From: Curvularia sp. ZM96
Taxonomy: Eukaryota > Ascomycota > Dothideomycetes > Pleosporales > Pleosporaceae
Direction of reading: 5' to 3'
DNA length: 64,000 bases
NCBI GenBank assembly: GCA_022457065.1
Contig: JAJGBQ010000004.1
Location: 2,418,001-2,482,000, forward strand
Shown here in pieces: positions 39,577-50,870 of the stretch. The notes under the pieces were generated by a model. That model had not been told where the DNA came from and made no database searches. It worked only from the letters and a program-made list of their open reading frames with translations. Position numbers and translations under genes: made by a program. The stretch's first letter is position 1. Each line of letters begins with the position of its first letter.

Positions 39577-41108
39577 ATGGCGTCCTTCCTACTCTACTTA
39601 TCCGCAACTGTGCTGTTGGCTCAGTCAACAGTTGCCTCAAACTGCACCAAGAAGCCAGTATATGTCGACATACATAAGCGGGCTGTTCATGACTCTCCAG
39701 TCTTCCAGTATGGATCTTTCATCGGGCTTGGAACACCGGCACAGAATCAAAGTATTTGGCCGTCATTACAACAGAACCATACTTCATTTGCGTCGAGCGA
39801 CTATTGCAAGAACTCGACACTTAGCAACTGCGACAGCAATACTGGTGGCTTCTTCAACTCTCGAGACTCGACGTCGTATGTCACTCTACTTCTACAACTA
39901 CAACGTCAACTAACATACGGTACAGCTTCGAGAAAATGGATGCCTTTCAAACACTAGACAAAGCTCAAGATAATCTCTCAGGGTTCTTTGGTCAAGAGAC
40001 ACTTCGACTATACACACACTTCTTCGAGAATGACGGCGCGACACAAACACTTGTACAAAACACAACAGTTGAAGTCGTCCAGTCAGGATCAATAAGTCCA
40101 GGGAGGGTAGGCGTCGGCTCATCATCGACTCTGATACGGGATCTTGTAGCGCAGGACATTATCGCTGGGGCGACATACTCTCTCTACACTGGTCATGGGT
40201 TTGAGCGGGCTGGAGGTGTAGTCAACGGCAGTAATGTGTTTGGAGGATACGACTCTGGCCGCTTCACAGGCGAACCGCACAAGTACCCTATGAACATTGC
40301 CAACGCCAACCCAATGAGTGTTCGTGTCAAAGACATCGTCATTACTGGATCAGCCGACAACTCAAACACATCGCTTTTTGACAACAACGTCTTCAAAGAC
40401 ATGAAGTCACGCCCCGAGGACTTTGAGGCCCAGCTCACAACAGAGCAGCATCCATTGTCCCTACCGTATCAGATCACCCAAAACTTCATCAAACACCTCG
40501 GAGCCGAGAAAGATAACAGCTGGGGCGACAACTCGCTCAAGCTCAAAGACAAATTCAACGGCACACTGACGATCGTACTGGAAGACGGTTTCAGCATCAC
40601 ACTACCGCCCGAAGTCCTCGTGAACGCATCAAACATAACACCGATTCAAGACCGCGACGAATCAGCCAACACACCATTCTACCTAGGAACTGCTTTCCTC
40701 GGCCAAGTTTACCTCATGGCCGACTACGAAACCAACAACTTCTACCTCGCCGAAGCCATCCAAAAGAACAACATGGTCATGCCTGTGACCTTCTGCCCCA
40801 AATCTACTCCCGTCGCCTACCAACGACCTAAGCAGTCGGAATGGCAAAGGCAAGGCCTCATCGGCGCTGTTGTTGGCGGCGTCATTGGCGGCCTCGGAAT
40901 AATTGCTGCTAGCTACTGTCTCTGGGTCACATGGATGCGAAAGAAGGACGAGCGCAAGCTGAAGAGGGAGCTCCAGAGGAACTCGCAAAGGAAGTTGGAG
41001 CAAATGGACATTGAGGAAGCGGCGCCAAAGTTTGACCCTCCGCCACAGAGCGTGAATGCGGCAAAGGCGATGTTTTGGAGGAAGAACAAGCCCGGCACGA
41101 CTTTTTAG
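39577..41108 (+). CDS. Membrane-anchored aspartic-protease-like pseudoenzyme
   Basis: Pepsin-fold surface protein. Exons 39577-39875 and 39926-41108 (intron 50 bp, GTATGT...ACTAAC...ACAG) encode 493 residues. It has a signal peptide (MASFLLYLSATVLLAQSTVA), a lumenal/extracellular domain with many N-glycosylation sites and a single helix at about 410-436 (IGAVVGGVIGGLGIIAASYCLW). A basic, then acidic cytosolic tail of about 57 residues follows. IGLGTPAQNQSIWPSLQQN aligns with the first active-site loop, but the DTG/DSG triad is absent (SLQQN). FGGYDSGRF is the conserved FGG strand. The second active-site loop reads ITLPPEVLVN, again without DTG. I infer loss of protease activity. A binding or sensing role at the cell surface is speculative. 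Confidence 0.8.
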
Positions 41109-42325
41109 TGTGGCTTTTCTTCAGGAGCGTATATATTTATTTTTTCTTTTTGGTCTCGTTTGGGACTCTCGTTTATACCCTGAGTGCGCAGAGTAGCGCT
41201 ACTCATTTCTCTTCTTTGTTTCATTTTTTAACCAATTCACGCATGTAGCGCTGGCACTTTTACTTCTTCTCACACATCATCAATATTACTTTTTCCCCTC
41301 CTCCTGAGACACCGAATCGTTGCAAAAAAGTGTGCCGAGCTTGACCTCTTAACACGATATCGCTCCTCCAAAGAATAACGGCATCATGCGAAGACCTAAC
41401 CACTTTCCCCACCCACAGTAATTGCGCACAGGCCTCATCAACCCCAGATAGGCAGTTTCCAGCACAAAACAGCCGTGGATTCCTGCAGTTCAATCATATT
41501 TCTTTTTTCTTCTTGTTGCTTTTCCCCTCCCTCCCCATGCAACCGCCCCGCCTAAACTCTCTCCACCAATCCCTGTATATCTTCCGGCTTGGCCTCAAGC
41601 CCCCCCCCCCCCTCTTCCCCCTTCATCTCCTCTCCCGCAAAGGGCAAAACAAAGAAGAACCTACCTATTACAGCAACCGTCGATCGCAGTGCCTTTTCCC
41701 AGACTCACTGCGCTTGATCGGCGCCTAGGCGATACTACTACTGCCCTGTTCAGGTAAAAGTGCGTGCAAGGTGTGGATTGCAGGCGGTTTCACTAGGCAC
41801 AAAGTTCTAGAGTGAAGCTTCTTTTTCTTTCCTTCTCGGAGGTTTAGAGAATATGGCTGCTTTGGGTAGGTTTGAAGGGCGTTGGTTATGGTGGAGATTG
41901 TGGGCGTGACTACGGAGCACGTGAAAGGACTAGGGACGGGATGAGAGGGGAGGGGAGGGATGGGGATTAGGTAAGCTAGGTGGTACATGGTTTGTTTGAT
42001 GGCTACTATAAAAGCTTCAAAGGGGATTTTAGGAAGTGTGTTGGATATGTGATTTCATGTTTTCGGATATATACACTGCTTTGCAGATTTGCAAACAGAG
42101 TGTACAATGGTCGGCGCCAAAGGCATGAAGGCTATCAGTTACACCACAGTAACTCCGTTCGATTTCGTAGTCAACTATGGCGCAGACCCGTCTAAATCGT
42201 TGCTAATTCAGCAACTGGAACAACAGCTGGGGAGACTTGGTCACAATAATACTGAAATCATGACATGCACCGCGTCATGTGTTTGTTTACAATATGGTAC
42301 AGATTTTTGAACGTAGTCTTTGAGG
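41109..42325. other. Convergent spacer
   Basis: 3' flanks of the aspartic-protease-like gene (+) and mL57 (-). Homopolymer-rich: a C-run near 41600-41611 and T-runs near 41140-41160 and 41500. No gene seen in 1.2 kb. Confidence 0.45.
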
Positions 42326-43237
42326 TCATGAATCGGGCGAGAAGCTAAAGCCCAACGGCGCAAGAATCTTGTCCTGCACAACCTTGTTTGCTGCTTCTCC
42401 ACCTCTTTCGAGTGCCACCGCCCCGACAATGGCATACAGTGAAGTCATGAGAACGGATTCAATACCAGAAGCTTGGAGGTTGTCCGCCTGTTCTTCGTTA
42501 GCCGTGGATCCGCTTGACTAGACGCTCGTTACGTACCCTCTTAGGTTTCCATCGAGTGACCTTGTCCAGCCCATATCGCTCTGCTATTGGTGCTAGCCGT
42601 GACTTGTTCAGCACTAAGCTCTCTGCCTCGTCTGTCAAGCCTTGCAATCCGTTCAAAGCGGGGTGGAGGTATGGTTTGCGGCCATACTCGTCGTTCATGG
42701 GAACACCATTCGAGTCCCTGGGCCATTGATTTTCTTGCGGCGAATTTATGAGCGCTTGTGATGTTTGTAGTTCGACAATCCTCCGTCCTGGCCTTGATAT
42801 TAGTTTCCTGCGTGACCAGCTTCTCCGTATGCCCACATACCCAAATATGCCAGCCGGTCATTGAAACCTCTCTTTCCGTGCTCGAAGCTTTTGTGTGTCA
42901 CCGCTAGCCATTTGACCTCCTCTCCCAGCACCTTGTCGCCTCCAGGACCCAGCATGCGCACATAGGCATCGTCTAACCGCTTGGGATCTTCGTTGACCTT
43001 GAAAACTCCGCCTTTTGCTTGGGGCCGTAACCTAAAGGGAGCCACCATGCGCGGGGGTGTCTGTTGCCATCGTGGTCGGGTTGTAGTGTCTGTGTCGGAT
43101 TCAGGTACCCTGGCTGGTGTGGTGGTTGAAAATGCGCACGCGGAGGTCCGCACAAGGGTCGCTTTGGACGGTCGCGCTGGGCGAAGCGACGACGAGGCGG
43201 TCGAGACGAGTGACTGGAGCGGCCGCTTGGAAGCCAT
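42326..43237 (-). CDS. MRPL15: Mitochondrial ribosomal protein mL57 (RNase III fold)
   Basis: Large-subunit mitoribosomal protein built on an RNase III fold without nuclease function (known for the family). Exons 43237-42841, 42787-42537 and 42487-42326 encode 269 residues. Introns are 53 and 49 bp (GTATGT and GTACGT donors). Residues 1-50 are Ser/Arg/Ala-rich with no acids (MASKRPLQSLVSTASSSLRP), a mitochondrial presequence. The joint RLAYLG|RRIVELQTSQAL restores the RNase III helix, and the last exon continues DNLQASGIESVLMTSLYAIV. The canonical RNase III signature with two acids is not intact, in line with a structural role. An ATG at 43339 is in frame but would bury the presequence. Divergent from RTT109 (207-bp gap). 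Confidence 0.87.
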
Positions 43238-43444
43238 TGAGGCGGTTGGTATAGTCGAGCAAAGTGGAGGGGTCCGATTGGGGCGGCCAGTCCAAGCGCT
43301 GATGCTGGCGGAGGTGAACTCATCGAAAAGTTGCGGCACGCGGATCGCGCCTTACCGCAAGCACACTAGCCCCAGTCGCGCATCTCTCCCCCCATCTTCC
43401 CTTGCGCAACCTCTCTCCCCTTGTTTTGCTGTTATCGGGCCAGT

Positions 43445-45199
43445 ATGGCCAGACTTCGGACCCCCGGGTCATTGGAACAGCTGTTGGCTGAACAGTTACC
43501 AAAGGATGTATCTATCAACTTCTATCATTACTCCACACCGCCGTCCAAGTCGTCCGCCCTCTTCTCCGCGCCTCCTCACGGCAAGTCCGAAAAGACATAT
43601 TGCGAATCCCACACCTTGGCCGCTACTATCGTTCCTAAAGACGCCCCGGCCTCAGAAACGCCTGAAGAACTTCTTGTGCTTGCCATTGAAATCTTGATCT
43701 ACACTACCAAAAACTTGACCACCATCTTCGTGTCCAAAGCCGATTCGACGGGTTACATCTCTGAGCTGCAATTACCGCGCTCGCAATCGTCGTCGCCCTT
43801 GAAAGCCATTTGTCGTACCTTTATATCCTGGCTCGCAAGAGAAAGGCAGCGGGAAGGGAAGAAACTTGTCATCTCTCTTTTCGCAAGGGCACAGGACCAA
43901 TACCTATTTCCCGCCAGCATTGAGAACAAGAACAAACATGTTCTGGATGACAGGGGCTTGATCAAGTGGTGGTGCAAAGTACTTGACCCGATCATTTGGG
44001 AATACAAGGCTGAAGGAGACCGAAAACCCTTTCCTCAACGCCTAGTTGAGGGAGAGTCTACCAAGACGGACACTGCATCGGCACAACCAGAGTCCACGGC
44101 GAGAGGCTACCTTGTGATTCCCGGCTTCGAACCTTACGATACGCTACGATACGCTCCACCAAGTCCTGTGCCGAACGCGCCTCGGCGGTGGACTGCCGGG
44201 CACCCTCTCCTCCAAATCGCTCCTCATCCTGCCGCTCCACCGCGCTGCCTCGTTCCTCATTTCCCAGATGACCCAAAGGCTAGGTTTCTTGACGAGCTGG
44301 ACGAGGAACTCCCTGATCGAGGGACAGATGCTATGGTAGCTGATGGAGGTACACCTTCGAGAAGTAACGGGCAATGGAAGAGCGTCAAGACACTTGATCA
44401 GTTCTGGGAGTTCATGGCATTCAGACAAGAATGCTCTTCAGGTCGCATAGTAGGCTTTATCTGGGTTGTAATTACACCACCAAAGCCTTCAATACCTGAA
44501 GAAGACGAGAATGCGCTGTCGCAGCAGTCTCTGTCACAAACATCTTCCCAAAACAAAGCCCAGGAAAGCGCCTCTAGTTCCAAGCATCAAAAGGCAAGTC
44601 GCCGGAAGAAAGCAGCCAAGTTGAAGTATGGACCTATACCCCTTGTCTTTCCGAAGATCAAGTCAAGGGTATCAACCCTATCGCCGCCCTTGAAAGCGCG
44701 TAGCTCTGAAAAAGTGCTACCTGACGTCAGTCCTTATTGGAAATGGCCAGCCTCCTCTCGCGGAACCATCTGTCTTTCTCTCAAGCAATACGACCGCGCA
44801 CATGAAGTACTGCTACAGCAATCATTTGCCAACCGTAGCGCAGCAGCACGAAGTACAAGGAAATGGAAGGAGGAGATTGCTGTGTTGGGCGGCATAAACA
44901 AGTGGAGCTTTACAGTGATAGGAAGAAAAGAGCACGCAGCCGTAGACACCTCTTCGAGTGCCGCCAGCAGCACAGCGCCAACTATCGTCATGGGTGTGCG
45001 AAAAAAGCGGAAACCAGATACCCCAGAGTCAGCAAATGTGGCGCAACAGGCGGTTGAGCCAGTGCAGGAGTTAGGGGCTGATACAGTCCGAAAGAAAGCG
45101 AAGACTGACTCAGTACCGCCGAATGATGCAAGTGCTGCCAACGGCGTGAATACCTTGACCGCTGGATTAGTACGTAAGAAGCCCAAGCCTGAGGCCTGA
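43445..45199 (+). CDS. RTT109: Histone H3-K56 acetyltransferase Rtt109
   Basis: Fungal-specific acetyltransferase that marks new histone H3 at K56 (and K9/K27) before deposition. The single exon encodes 584 residues from MARLRTPGSLEQLL. Family landmarks in order: FYHYSTPPSKSSALF (about 25-40), LVLAIEILIYTTKNLTTIFVSKADSTGY, KLVISLFARAQDQYLFP, RGYLVIPGFEPYDTLRYAPP (about 220-240), HFPDDPKARFLDELDEEL and the C-terminal VKTLDQFWEFMAFRQECSSG (about 318-337). A Lys/Arg- and Ser-rich disordered tail of about 230 residues follows, with nuclear-signal-like KKRKPDTPE and VRKKPKPEA. An ATG at 43421 adds eight residues and is less likely. Functionally linked to CAF-1 (36113) and the SET/NAP gene (23326). 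Confidence 0.92.
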   Translation: MARLRTPGSLEQLLAEQLPKDVSINFYHYSTPPSKSSALFSAPPHGKSEKTYCESHTLAATIVPKDAPASETPEELLVLAIEILIYTTKNLTTIFVSKADSTGYISELQLPRSQSSSPLKAICRTFISWLARERQREGKKLVISLFARAQDQYLFPASIENKNKHVLDDRGLIKWWCKVLDPIIWEYKAEGDRKPFPQRLVEGESTKTDTASAQPESTARGYLVIPGFEPYDTLRYAPPSPVPNAPRRWTAGHPLLQIAPHPAAPPRCLVPHFPDDPKARFLDELDEELPDRGTDAMVADGGTPSRSNGQWKSVKTLDQFWEFMAFRQECSSGRIVGFIWVVITPPKPSIPEEDENALSQQSLSQTSSQNKAQESASSSKHQKASRRKKAAKLKYGPIPLVFPKIKSRVSTLSPPLKARSSEKVLPDVSPYWKWPASSRGTICLSLKQYDRAHEVLLQQSFANRSAAARSTRKWKEEIAVLGGINKWSFTVIGRKEHAAVDTSSSAASSTAPTIVMGVRKKRKPDTPESANVAQQAVEPVQELGADTVRKKAKTDSVPPNDASAANGVNTLTAGLVRKKPKPEA

Positions 45200-45692
45200 T
45201 CGTGGATTTGAGATACGGGTTATTGATTGGCTTCTTGCATACTTCTGGAGCCAGCCTGACCCGCGGATTGCATAGCGTTGGAGTTTTCCTTGACTTTATA
45301 CTTTTGATATTGATATAATGAATACACGTGTTATGTTCTGTGATTTCATGCCAGCTGAGAACGGTAGTATCCTGCACGTGGACATGCTCTCTGCAACTGG
45401 AGTAGCGCACTGGTCATAGCAGGCAATCTTACCGACAGTGACGTCGGAACAGGTACAACTGTCCTCCGTCTTCCCTACGATACTCCGGGATTGCCCCCAT
45501 CCTTTCTTCCTTTACGCCACAACTACCAAGCTGGTGCAGATTGTAGCTGTCGAGAAGTGCTCGCGTGGTGCTGGCTTGGCAGGCTTTCGCTCCTTTAGTC
45601 GAACCTCCGCAACCTCCGCAACCTCCGCAACCTCCGCGCTGCGAGATTCGTCAACATCCCACCCTTATACGGTCCCTACATAATTTTTGCGC
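45200..45692. other. Spacer RTT109 / GCS
   Basis: 3' UTR of RTT109 and promoter of the glucosyltransferase. Four 9-bp copies of AACCTCCGC lie at 45603-45638 just before the start. No gene seen. Confidence 0.5.
45603..45638. repeat. 9-bp tandem repeat AACCTCCGC x4
   Basis: Four perfect or near-perfect copies in the GCS leader, about 55-90 bp upstream of the ATG at 45693. Confidence 0.8.
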
Positions 45693-47426
45693 ATGCTCCG
45701 CGCGCCCGACTCCGCGACTCGAGACGATGTCTCCATGTTGCGTTTTATTGTTGCGACCGGCTGTCTCGTCTGGTGGGTGGTAGTGTGGAACGTTTGCGCC
45801 ATTGGCTTCATCCAGCTGTTCCGATACTACTGGAAGAGACCACAGCCAGCAACATGTGTAACAACACTGGATGAGCAACAAGTACCCCATGTTACCGTCA
45901 TACGACCAGTCAAAGGCCTCGACCCGCGCCTCTACGAATGCCTCGCCGCAACTCTTCGCCAAACGTATCCCAGGAACAAACTGAACACCGTGTTCTGCGT
46001 GCCCGAACGCTCCGATCCTGCCTTCCCAATTCTAGAGCGCCTATGCAAAGACTTCCCAGACGCCGATACACAGATCCTGGTTGAAGAGGAGGACCCGCTA
46101 CTGCTAAAGAACAACAATGCATTGGGACCCAACCCGAAGATCAGGAACATGAGTCGTGCGTATAGGGAGGCCAGGGGTGATATCGTATGGATACTGGATT
46201 GCAATGTCTGGGTCGGCAAAGGCGTCTGCGGTCGATTGGTGGATCTGCTGTGCGGCTTTGGTGAGGGCAGCAACGGAAAGAGCAAGACAAAGTACAAATT
46301 CGTGCATCAGACCCCGCTCACGGTAGACCTCGACTCGCAGGACCTCTCGCTCAAGGACAGAAAGGAACTTCTTGGAGGAAAACCAAGCGCTGCAGCAGCA
46401 TCAACAAGCATTGCAGCAAGCACATCGTCCGACCCTCGCAACCATTCCAATAATACCATAAAGAAGCTTCTCCAGCGTGGTGGAGGCCGTCTGGATGAGG
46501 CTTTCATGTCATCCGCGCATGCAAAATTCTACCAGGCCATCAACACGGTTGCTGTAGCTCCTTGCATCATGGGCAAGAGCACCATGTTCCGTCGATCACA
46601 TCTCAACTATGTCACCTCCTCGAACCCAGACCGCGCTGCTGGTATTGACTTCTTCTCCGACAACATCTGCGAGGACCATCTCATTGGCGATGCACTATGG
46701 ACACAACCCCAGGCCTTTGAAAAGCCAGACTACAAACCGGAACCAGGAGCGAAGAAGGAAAAATGGGGCAAGCACGCAATGCTATTTGGTGATTTCTGCT
46801 TCCAGCCCATCAGCCACACATCCGTCATGGCCTACCTGCAGCGCCGAATTCGCTGGCTGCGTGTCCGCAAATTTACCGTGACACTAGCAACCTTTGTCGA
46901 ACCAGGCACTGAAAGTATCCTCTGCGGTTTTTACGGTGCCTACGCTCTCACCACGCTACCCTACTTTAACAAGCTCGGTATCAGTCCGACATGGACATCC
47001 TTCTTCCTCGTCTGGCTCCTCCACCTCGCTGCATGGTGCCTTGTCGACTACATCCAATACCTCCTCCTGCACTCCGCAAAGACGGTTGAGATCGACGCCG
47101 ACACACCAGACTTTGTTCTCCCGCAACGCTCCGCCTCAGCATACCATCGTAGCAATACCGACGACGCTTCTAAACCTCTGCTTGCCAACAAGACACCCGG
47201 CGAACCCAGCTTACTCGACGGCGCGCGCAGAACCTTTAAAGACTTCTTCTTTGCCTGGCTGGGTCGCGAGATCTTTGCGCTTCCAGTGTGGGTCACGGCG
47301 TTTTGGGGTGGTGTTACGGTGGAGTGGAGAGGGAGAAAGTTTTGGGTGGGTTTGGATACCAAGGTGCATGAGATTTTGCCCGCGGAGAAGAAGGATGTGG
47401 TGAAGGGAGGGGGGAGTAAGAAGTGA
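45693..47426 (+). CDS. GCS1: Ceramide glucosyltransferase (GT21)
   Basis: Transfers glucose from UDP-glucose to ceramide to make glucosylceramide at the Golgi. The single exon encodes 577 residues. An N-terminal membrane helix spans about 15-45 (LRFIVATGCLVWWVVVWNV). The catalytic domain has VIRPVKGLDPRLYEC, FCVPERSDPAFP, VWILDCNVWVG (D2 region), FFSDNICEDHLIGDALW (D3) and LQRRIRWLRVRKF, the (Q/R)xxRW motif, at about 384-394. Two or three C-terminal hydrophobic segments follow (YGAYALTTLPYF, SFFLVWLLHLAAWCLV). A Ser/Ala-rich insertion at about 232-255 is typical of filamentous fungi. A second ATG at 45735 also precedes the first helix. Confidence 0.9.
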   Translation: MLRAPDSATRDDVSMLRFIVATGCLVWWVVVWNVCAIGFIQLFRYYWKRPQPATCVTTLDEQQVPHVTVIRPVKGLDPRLYECLAATLRQTYPRNKLNTVFCVPERSDPAFPILERLCKDFPDADTQILVEEEDPLLLKNNNALGPNPKIRNMSRAYREARGDIVWILDCNVWVGKGVCGRLVDLLCGFGEGSNGKSKTKYKFVHQTPLTVDLDSQDLSLKDRKELLGGKPSAAAASTSIAASTSSDPRNHSNNTIKKLLQRGGGRLDEAFMSSAHAKFYQAINTVAVAPCIMGKSTMFRRSHLNYVTSSNPDRAAGIDFFSDNICEDHLIGDALWTQPQAFEKPDYKPEPGAKKEKWGKHAMLFGDFCFQPISHTSVMAYLQRRIRWLRVRKFTVTLATFVEPGTESILCGFYGAYALTTLPYFNKLGISPTWTSFFLVWLLHLAAWCLVDYIQYLLLHSAKTVEIDADTPDFVLPQRSASAYHRSNTDDASKPLLANKTPGEPSLLDGARRTFKDFFFAWLGREIFALPVWVTAFWGGVTVEWRGRKFWVGLDTKVHEILPAEKKDVVKGGGSKK

Positions 47427-48122
47427 TCAAGAGCATTGTTTTCTAGAGAGTAGTAATAGCATTTCAAGCGAGTTTAATAACATAACGATAGAGTTTCTTC
47501 TTTTTTTTTGACAGCGAAATGATCGTCTTTTCCTACACGTGTTGACGATGTTTGATTTCAACGTGCGTAGTATTGAGAAAAACAAAGACGCTCAAAATGA
47601 GATGTGTGTGTACCAAACCAAGGTTAGAAACAATACGTACAGCTTATCGACGGACAAGCAATTCTGATTTCCTCATGACGCAGCGTACATCACCAAAGCA
47701 GCAAGGGGAAAAAAGTATCAAGATGGGCGAAACCCCATTTCGTCGTAACATATATCCAATATACGTACGCACGCAGTCACACCACCAACTTGTACTACCT
47801 ACCCCTCCAGCTACACCAAGACCAACGTATTTTTCGCCAAATGGCCCCCCGCGATTCTTCAAGCAAACCCCTTGAAAACGCTAATACTTCAAACAAAGAG
47901 GACGCCATGAGACATCTGGATAACAAACACCGCCATTGGCGCGGGCCTTTGCTATTCATCAAAAGTAAAGGCTTGAGAAAAAAAACGCCTTTGTACATTC
48001 CATGTGTACGTTTTTCTCCGTCTATCTAACAATTCGCACATGTAAAATCTTTCCTGCTAAAACGCCATAACCCCCACTGTCCCAAGTAAGAAAAAAAGAA
48101 GAAAAAGAAAGAAGAAGAAAGC
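47427..48122. other. Convergent spacer GCS / TRK
   Basis: 3' flanks of two convergent genes, A-rich toward 48090-48120. No gene seen. Confidence 0.5.
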
Positions 48123-50870
48123 TTAATTCGACTTCTCTCTATACAAGCCCGTGGGGCCAGCTGTAAAAGCACCGCTGAGAATACGCTTGAGCTGCTCCGG
48201 TCTTGTTTCCTGCACTACTCCGGCTCCACTCGCTGTGCTGCGTCGGCTGAGCATAGTTCCTGTACGCGTGATGCGGTCGCCGCTCATGCTGAATCCCATG
48301 TCGACAGCGTTGCTGCCTCTGCGTGCTCTTCTTGTCGCGTCTTCGTTTTCCTTTTGGTGGAGGGTTTCTGACGGGAGGAGGATAGCGCGGTCGAGGGCGT
48401 AGGGCAGACCACGGTGGCGGCCGCGGATTTGCATTGCGATGATGATGAGTTTGGAGAGGGGCTTGAATTGTGCTGAGAAGGAGGCGTTGGTGCCTGGGTA
48501 GCCCTGGCTGAGTCCGACGGTTCCGTACGCAGAGACGATTTCGAAGAGGACGGAGAAGAGGCTGAAGGCGTATTCGTTTGTGTTTTCGAGGCGTGCACCT
48601 TCGATGATGGCGATGAGGAAGAAACCTAGGAAGACGAACCACAAGTCAAAGGAGAGTTGGCGGCGCAGATGGTGGGAGAGATAGCTCGATTTTGTGTCGT
48701 CGAGTTCATCAGCGGCCCAGACGCCCAGCGACTTTTCTTCGTAAACGTTGGATTGACGGATGGACATGGCGATGGGGAAGATGGAAATATACATCATGAT
48801 CAGGTAGCTGACCTGGACTGCAGGATGCAACTCGGCAATGTTGACGACGGCGAAACCAGCAGTACGCGTCGAGGCAGCTTGGAAAAGACCAGCCAAGAAG
48901 CGGTGACCACCGCTAAGGGATGTGACAGTCGGGTCGTCGAGATCGAGGATGATGAAGAAGATTAAATCGACACCGTTTAGAATGATCAAGATCCAGAACA
49001 ACCACCAGTTTGCTTTGCTTGGGAACAACAGTGTGAAGCATCGACGGGGGTGGTCGAGCAGGAAACGGAGCTCTTCCCACACACTGCTGCCCTTGGGTAC
49101 CAACTTAGAGTAGATCCAGATTGTGAAGCGGAGCATGCAAGGGAAGCCTGTGTTGCCGATGATGATGAGGAAGGTGCCTATCAGCAGAGGCCATATAGTA
49201 AGTTGGAAAGAAACCATCGAGTCCGGAGTCAGCGTAAATCCCAGGTCGTTGAACAAAGATGCTGAAGTGAAGAAGCCCCACCAGGTAGGGGAGATGCCAA
49301 CGGCTTCTACAACGCCACGGTAGTGGGGACTATGCGTGATCCATGGCGCCAGAGAGATGACACCAATGGTGTGCCAGCCAAGGTAGAACACGGTGAGGAT
49401 GACTGCCAGCAATTTCAAAGCTCGGTACTCAATACCACCCAGCTCTTCTCTCTGCTCCTCTGTCAAATCGACAAAGTTGGAGTTGCGTCCAAGAGTGGGT
49501 GTCCAGCTGAGATATGGCACGGGGTCCTCGTCCTCATCCTTATTCCTACTAAGGAAGCTTGTCAGAGTCCTTGAGCGTGATCTGTTGCGAAGATGCATTG
49601 AACTTGAAGGTCCAGCGTTGCCATCGTTTGTTCTTGTTCGGTCGTAGACAGAATGTCCGTTGGGGCGGTTCTGCCTGTCCGGGACGTCAATGGTGATGTG
49701 ATTCTTAAAAGGCCGGTCGTCTCCATTCAAACCAAAAGGCAGCGAGTTGGAGCGCTTGTGTCTCCTCGCTGAATTGGCCCCAGAATCCTGCGACATGCGA
49801 CTTGCGACCCTCTCGAGATCTTCTTCTGCCTTGATTGCTTCTGGAGTGCGACCCTGGTCGAAATCGCGTGGGCCTGGAATGCGCAGCTTGCTTCGGGTTG
49901 TAGGGTTTCGCTGAGCCTCAACAAACGCAATACTCCTTTCCTTGTTGGTCTGAGGAAGACGGCTACCAGGAGAATTCTCTATCGAATCCCTGTTTTGTTT
50001 CTCTTTTGAAGGCGTGGTGAGATTGTCTGCCCATGAGATGCCGCCCGGTGTCGCGTTTTGTGCCGGAGTCTCTGGTCGAACAAATGGCGGCATCTCGTCG
50101 TCACTGGAGCTCGATCGTCTAGGGCGGATGCCATTGCCAGTGTAGTCCAGTCCATCGGTGAAAGCGTATTCGTTCTCGATTGTGCCGCCTTGCGCGTGCC
50201 CGTTGGATTCCCTCATGACACGGATCTCGCGTGTACCAACCGCCTGCTCTTCCCGCGCAACATCTCGCTCAGAATTCTTCTTTGTATCGCTCTTAGCCCT
50301 GGACAAGGTTCGGGTCCGACCACTCCTGTTCCCTCTTTCGAGCACGATATTCTGGAAGCGCTTTTCGAACCAATAGAGGCGGACAACGACAACGGAGCTG
50401 TGGATAAAGATTGGGGTGCATAGGCACGTCATGAGATATAGGGTAATCTATACTTTGTCAGAAGAGGATCACCATTCAGTGATCTTCATGCACATACCTG
50501 CTGATACAAATCAAGATTATTCATGTCAATGCTGCGCGATAGGTCAGCTAGCGATCGTTAAAGCATAAACGACTCTACACACGTGTTGAGGCCACTCTGT
50601 GTTGCCGCGCCGCTGGAGAAGAAGAGGGCATCAATGTATGGAATGCGGCCACTTCCATACATGATAACGGACCCAATAAGCGTCCAACTGACAATATATG
50701 CATCTGGGAAATTGTAAGCACACACACACATTCATGAATGTTCTTCCATTCTTTCATCCGCAAGGCGTACAGTGTAGTGTTATGAAATTGGCGTGTGGTG
50801 TGAGCGCCTTGAGCGACGACGGCGTGCGCTGCTTGAGCCATGCGAACAAGGTCAGCCAGGGGCCGAACAT
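48123..50870 (-). CDS. TRK1: TRK-type potassium transporter
   Basis: Plasma-membrane high-affinity K+ uptake system. Exons 50870-50771, 50703-50583, 50531-50498 (34-nt microexon) and 50447-48123 encode 859 residues. Introns of 67, 51 and 50 bp begin GTACGC, GTGTGT and GTATGT. Pore segments in order: SGAATQSGLNT|IDMNNL (joined across intron 2), SLFNDLGFTLTPDSM, AASTRTAGFAVVNI and SAYGTVGLSQGYPGTNASF. The glycines are the K+ filter residues of the four MPM repeats. About 290 hydrophilic residues between repeats 1 and 2 form the long cytosolic loop typical of fungal TRK. SLSGGHRFLAGLFQ and the basic C-terminus are also seen. Without the upstream exons the gene would lack its first MPM unit. Confidence 0.92.

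Noticed and set aside
42089..42310. 73-residue plus frame before the mL57 gene end
   Set aside because: Too short, no family match and lies in a convergent 3' region.
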